Shown piece after piece: positions 28,737 through 32,318 of a stretch of DNA of 32,318 nucleotides. The stretch covers positions 1 to 32,318 of the forward strand of contig WHUX01000404.1 of NCBI GenBank assembly GCA_015179025.1. Reading direction: 5' to 3'. The stretch's first letter is position 1, and each line of letters starts with the position of its first letter. A program made the position numbers and the translations under genes. The notes beneath the pieces are model-generated. The model had not been told where the DNA came from and did not search any database. It saw only the letters and a program-made list of their open reading frames with translations. This DNA comes from Terfezia claveryi (Eukaryota; Ascomycota; Pezizomycetes; Pezizales; Pezizaceae).

Positions 28737-31001
28737 TCATGCATATAATTCATTCCACGTATTCAGATCTATTCTATTGTTTACCAACCATGTTTTCCCA
28801 GTCTCCAATGGATAAGATGAGCCATCCCCTCAATGTCCGCAATTCAGATCACATGCGTCCGTTTCCATTCCTCCCTGAGTTCCACCCGAATCATTCCCTC
28901 CTCCCCACTTGGCTTTGCTGGTCCCCGAAGATGCAAAAGGACCACCAGCGCAACCTCGTGGACTTTCCGCGTTTCGTCGTGAACACTGAACAGCCCTTCT
29001 AACGCCCAACCATCCTTCCGTCAAGTTGACCCATTTGCAATTCCAACGGTGCACGCTCTTTCCGCCGAATCCATACCCAGTCTGCCCTTGACTTGTCCCG
29101 CCCCTGAAACCCTCTTTCCCAGTCCACCTAACTCTATGAATTGATTCTCCATCTCCTTGGAACTGTGGAACAGGAATCGCCAGTGTATTATAATAATACG
29201 ATCTGTAGTTTCCTATCTTTTCAGTGTCTGGTGTACCCCTTGAGCTGTCCATATTCATCCTTAAATATTCACAGAACCGCTCTGCCAGACCGGATACACC
29301 CAAGATACTACCAAGGGAAGACAGTCGCATACCGCTGGAACCTTCTGCACTCTGTTTACCTTCCAAGGTCGGACGCTCAGCGGGTCGACTAAGCCGTTTT
29401 CGTTTCCCGCCCGATATATCTCCACCTTCTGCGTTGTAGCCAACATTTCCAAGACGTCAGCACCGAGATTTATGTCACGACTCCATGCAACCAAGTTAAG
29501 TTCCCGCATGCGGATTGCATAGTCTTTTGAGACGGTATCCAAGATTTGCTCGGCTGCGTCGAGCGGTTCGACCGCCGATAGGCATCCTTCAGGGGCTTGT
29601 GAAGGGCTTCTGTTATCTCGGTAGAGTACTGGGGAGAGTTCCGAAATCGATTATCTGTGAATCATAATGCGACAAAGGTGCAGCTTTGGAAAGTTGAACG
29701 TACCCTACTGCAGGATCTCATGGACTGCTTGTTGCCTCTCTTCTCGATCATCTGCACCTTTTTTGGCCCTCTGAGTGGCCGTCAGCTTGAAATACTGATC
29801 TATTGTAGCCTGCCGTGCCTGGGCCTCTGCCAGATCCTTAGAAGCCTTCGCAGCCTCCCACGATCTGCCTTACTTGCCCGAAATTCGCCGAAGATGTGCC
29901 TGAACTGATGGAATTCTTGTAATACTGATTCATGTACTCTATTGTTTGTGGTGTGTGACTGCGATACTGTGCCATTAGACAGAAATCTTGAGAGCTCACA
30001 CATCGAATTGCTATCTGGCATCTGCTTGACCATGGCAGAAAGACTTGGATCGTCTTGGTATTTGCCGCAACCAGCCCGCAAAGCACGCCAAAATAACACG
30101 GTTAATACCCTCATTTCCGCACCACTCCACATTGTGATTTGCCGATATCGCTTTGTGGTTGACGGTATCCAGATACGGTGGAATATTCTCCCATATCTTA
30201 TCAAAAGCCTCGAGTCGCTTGTCTTCCGTAAAAAACCCCTCAATCCATTCCATTAGGTGCTTTAGCACTCCAAGTAGGATATTATGCAGAATATCTCCAC
30301 GTACCATGAGGGGTGGTATGATGCCCTTCTGTGTCCATAGTGCATTACGTAACGGTTTCATTCCTTCTCTGTCCAGTCTTGGGAGTGTTAGCTGTTATTC
30401 GCCATCTCCGGATTTTGGTGCACGTACTGGCCCACATCACCGGCCTGAAATAGCCTCTGATAGTCCACATGATCGCGTGCGATATGGCCTTTTGGACAGC
30501 ATGCCCAATTGGTGCTTTGTAGCAATACATGTGGGGCATCGATTTGTTTTGATACCATGGATGGTCACATTTTCCATGTGATCAGCAAGCCAACTCGAAA
30601 GGATCGGGACACAATTTCTGACTTTCTCATCAGCGCAGGCCACTTCGTACCCTCCACCCTACCACCATTAGTTAGTAACGGACATTCACTGTCTGCAAAT
30701 TTAAACCACTATCATACCTCATATATGTGAACTAAGGGTTTTAAAATGCCTTCCAAAATTGTATGCTGGACCCTGAGTGCATCATATTCCTGCTGCTTAG
30801 TAGAAAACCCTTTAATTCCTTCAGTGCGTTTCGGCCCAATTGGTAGAAGGCCTATCAGGACCCATGCCTGTGCTGTGGGTTTGTTTCGAATGTGCGAGGG
30901 GATATTGCCAATGGACATGAATAATGGCCACAATTTCTTATCCCCTGAAAAATTGGTGAGAAATGTTTGATCCGACATCTGTATAACTGGAACCAGTTGT
31001 A
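28737..31001 (-). pseudogene. Plavaka-type (KDZ) transposase copy B, central and C-terminal part
   Basis: Read leftwards from 31001: LVPVIQMSDQT and KKLWPLFMSIGNIPSHIRNKP with GLLPIGPK (30840-31000), GFSTKQQEYDALRVQH, a cysteine pair region RCPTCIATKHQLG (about 30530), and RGDILHNILLGVLKHLMEWIEGFF (about 30250-30310). Then come GINRVILACFAGWLR (about 30085), FHQFRHIFGEFRASKADRGR (about 29850-29910), KLHL, TVSKDYAIRMRELNL (about 29500), QFQGDGESIHRVR (about 29160) and a final NNRIDL...NELYA, with stop at 28737-28739. At least five frameshifts separate these pieces. It is less transition-damaged than copy A and better for defining the family. It would be a DDE transposase acting on its own ends. 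The N-terminal part lies beyond the MITE. Confidence 0.8.
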
Positions 31002-31246
31002 CATCAGAAAGAAAATAGTTTGTCTCCAGTGTCTCTAGAGACAGTATGCCACTAGAGACAAGGTGTGTCTCCACGATTGGCAGAATGTCTCCCAGTGTAT
31101 CCTGGAGACACTGGGAGACACTGGGAGACATATGGGAGACACTCAGGAGACACCTATGAGACATAAAAGACATAAAAGACACCAGAGACAACCCTGTCTC
31201 CTGGAGACACCCCTGGCGTCTCGATGCCACTTTTTTCTTGCTGATG
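31002..31246. mobile_element. 245-bp MITE inserted in Plavaka copy B
   Basis: The left end is CATCAGAAAGAAAATAG and the right end is the inverse of CATCAGCAAGAAAAAAGTGG. It is flanked by TA on both sides (31000-31001 and 31247-31248). The interior is packed with GTGTCTCC/GGAGACAC words, including GGAGACACTGGGAGACACT tandem copies at 31100-31160. Left and right flanks are adjacent in copy A (a continuous reading through LIGSNLIPILITSDQT), which proves an insertion. It carries no gene. The long frame 30712-31251 starts inside the MITE by chance. Confidence 0.88.
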
Positions 31247-31650
31247 TACAACCTGCTGGGAGGGTCATCTGAGGGATTCTCAGTGTCTTCAGTAAGCTTG
31301 CCATCCCAACATTTCTGGACCTATGACCAAAAATGCGTTCTCCAACACCAATTGCCTGTATGCATATCTGTGTACATTCGATTACCCCCTTTATCAAAAT
31401 CTTGAACCGGCTCGTATACCAGATGCACTGCAAATGTCCGCTGCTGGAGAAGATATGCTATAGTATGCTGAACATCCCGATAATAGAATGCATAACTGTA
31501 TAGAAGGTAGAAATCGACTGTTCCCCTATGCCATGGAGGTTGGTCTATAAGCTCCCGTGTTAAGGCTCAGGTAAGAGATCTACTTCCTCGAGAGCTAATT
31601 CCAATACTCTATTATAATGCTAACTGATATGGCCTAATCAACCATGCAGA
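31247..31650 (-). pseudogene. Plavaka copy B, N-terminal part
   Basis: Minus-strand fragments FYYRDVQHTIAYLLQQRTFAVHLVYEPVQDFDKGGNRMYTDMHTGNWCW (31360-31510) and PQMTLPAG just before the MITE are parallel to copy A blocks at 16050-16290. The D-W-W-W signature is here N-W-C-W. Upstream of about 31600 the reading fades (LALEEVDLLPE), and the 5' end of this element is not found before the LTR at 31802. Confidence 0.75.
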
Positions 31651-31801
31651 TAGGGTAGTATGGATAAAGAAATTGGCGTATTGAAGTGTATAGCCTCTGA
31701 CATCAGATCTCATGTATGTATTTCTCTTCTCGTATCCATCATATTCTATTTGTTATGTCATTCATGTATCGTTATTGGATGTATTCAAGTTATCTCCTGT
31801 A
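31651..31801. other. spacer between Plavaka copy B and the next LTR
   Basis: No motif was recognised. It may be more of the 5' end of copy B. Confidence 0.4.
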
Positions 31802-32157
31802 TGTCAGCCTGACTGCAAAGCATTGTAGTTCGGGCTGCCTAATCAATGTATGTCAGACTGCAACGTTCCTAATTGGGAAGTGTCTTCCTAATCAGGTAAC
31901 AACCTGACGTCAGTACTACTAAGCTATTATAGGAAGCATCATCCAGATCTGATTATTTGTTATCAGATTTGGGCTTCTATATAACCTACTTTTACATAGT
32001 TAATAAAATAAGACCCAAGCGGTGTTCTAAGTCTCATATAGCTTTACTCATATTGAGTCTGCTCTACACCCGAGTTGTTACTGCATTTATACTTGTACTT
32101 AACACTGATAACCCTCTCGCTGACTTGTATATTCGTAGTTACAGCCCGCCTGTAACA
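31802..32157 (+). repeat. probable 5' LTR of a further LTR retrotransposon (gypsy-3)
   Basis: It runs from TGTCAGCCTGAC to CGCCTGTAACA. It has a TATA-like CTATATAACC at about 31977, an AATAAAATAA polyadenylation-like word at about 32002, and a gag-like start codon 59 nt after its end. The start could instead be TGTATGTCAG at 31798. No clear tRNA primer site and no second LTR are available in the window, so the call rests on layout. Confidence 0.5.
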
Positions 32158-32215
32158 TTACACCGCTTGTCTATACACCTCTATAGATACCAATACCCTA
32201 CAATCTCCTACAACT

Positions 32216-32318
32216 ATGTCGATGTTGAGAGGATTACTTGGTGAAGCCTCTGATGAGCCTATGGCTGAAACTGACAATGATAGTGTTGTCCAAGCACAGC
32301 AATGAGCTGAACAATTCA
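32216..32318 (+). pseudogene. start of gypsy-3 gag (partial)
   Basis: From the ATG at 32216 the frame reads MSMLRGLLGEASDEPMAETD and on to QAQQ, then meets TGA at 32303 and continues AEQF at the window edge. The acidic, glutamine-rich N-terminus right after an LTR is typical of retrotransposon Gag, but too little is visible for a domain match. TGA could be a mutated CGA. Confidence 0.4.

Noticed and set aside
27431..28752. Several 65-121 codon frames on both strands
   Set aside because: They are repeat-driven frames of the 145-bp array, with the same peptide repeated.
30712..31251. A single 179-codon minus-strand protein
   Set aside because: Its first part is MITE sequence read through by chance. 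Only the part left of 31002 is transposase.
1..32318. CRISPR arrays, bacterial operons or phage genes
   Set aside because: The arrays have no unique spacers, and introns and the element types show a eukaryotic genome.

Overview
The window looks like a transposon graveyard from a filamentous fungus, probably an ascomycete. This is inferred from spliceosomal introns (GTAAG...CTAAY...AG) inside a hAT transposase, from the mix of chromovirus (Ty3/gypsy), hAT and Plavaka/KDZ-type elements, and from a strong excess of transition mutations that resembles repeat-induced point mutation. I found no intact cellular gene, no convincing tRNA or rRNA, and no CRISPR. Every coding region I recognise is broken by stops or frameshifts.

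Layout. (1) 1-6047 holds the 5' end of a minus-strand gypsy element (gypsy-1): an LTR at about 5119-6047, a Met-tRNA-like primer site, gag, protease and the start of RT. Its gag zinc knuckle is split by a 2.2 kb terminal-inverted-repeat element at 981-3181. That element carries a 12/24/144-bp hierarchical satellite. (2) 6048-8764 has no recognised gene but is rich in short tandem repeats and in a dispersed TAGTCTGGTTG motif. (3) 8765-15141 is a structurally complete plus-strand chromovirus (gypsy-2) with two 627-bp LTRs and a GAGAC target duplication. (4) 15147-21340 is a plus-strand Plavaka-type transposase relic (copy A), interrupted at 16457-19256 by a hAT element with an 8-bp target duplication. 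(5) 21341-25100 holds an AT-rich stretch, an AGAGCTGG minisatellite, a GC-richer island and an LTR with its polypurine tract. (6) 25622-27290 is a broken gene for a charged coiled-coil protein I do not recognise. (7) 27496-31650 is a second, minus-strand Plavaka relic (copy B). A 145-bp tandem array and a terminal repeat lie at its 3' side, and a 245-bp MITE sits in its coding region. (8) 31802 to the end is the probable LTR and gag start of another LTR retrotransposon.

How the parts relate. Three inserts or ends (981-3181, 31002-31246, 27496) share a CATCAG-plus-A-run terminus. The last two also share GTGTCTCC/GGAGACAC subterminal motifs. The simplest reading is one transposon group in which the Plavaka-like elements supply the transposase and the smaller elements are non-autonomous passengers. 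This is an inference and I could not run a search to test it.
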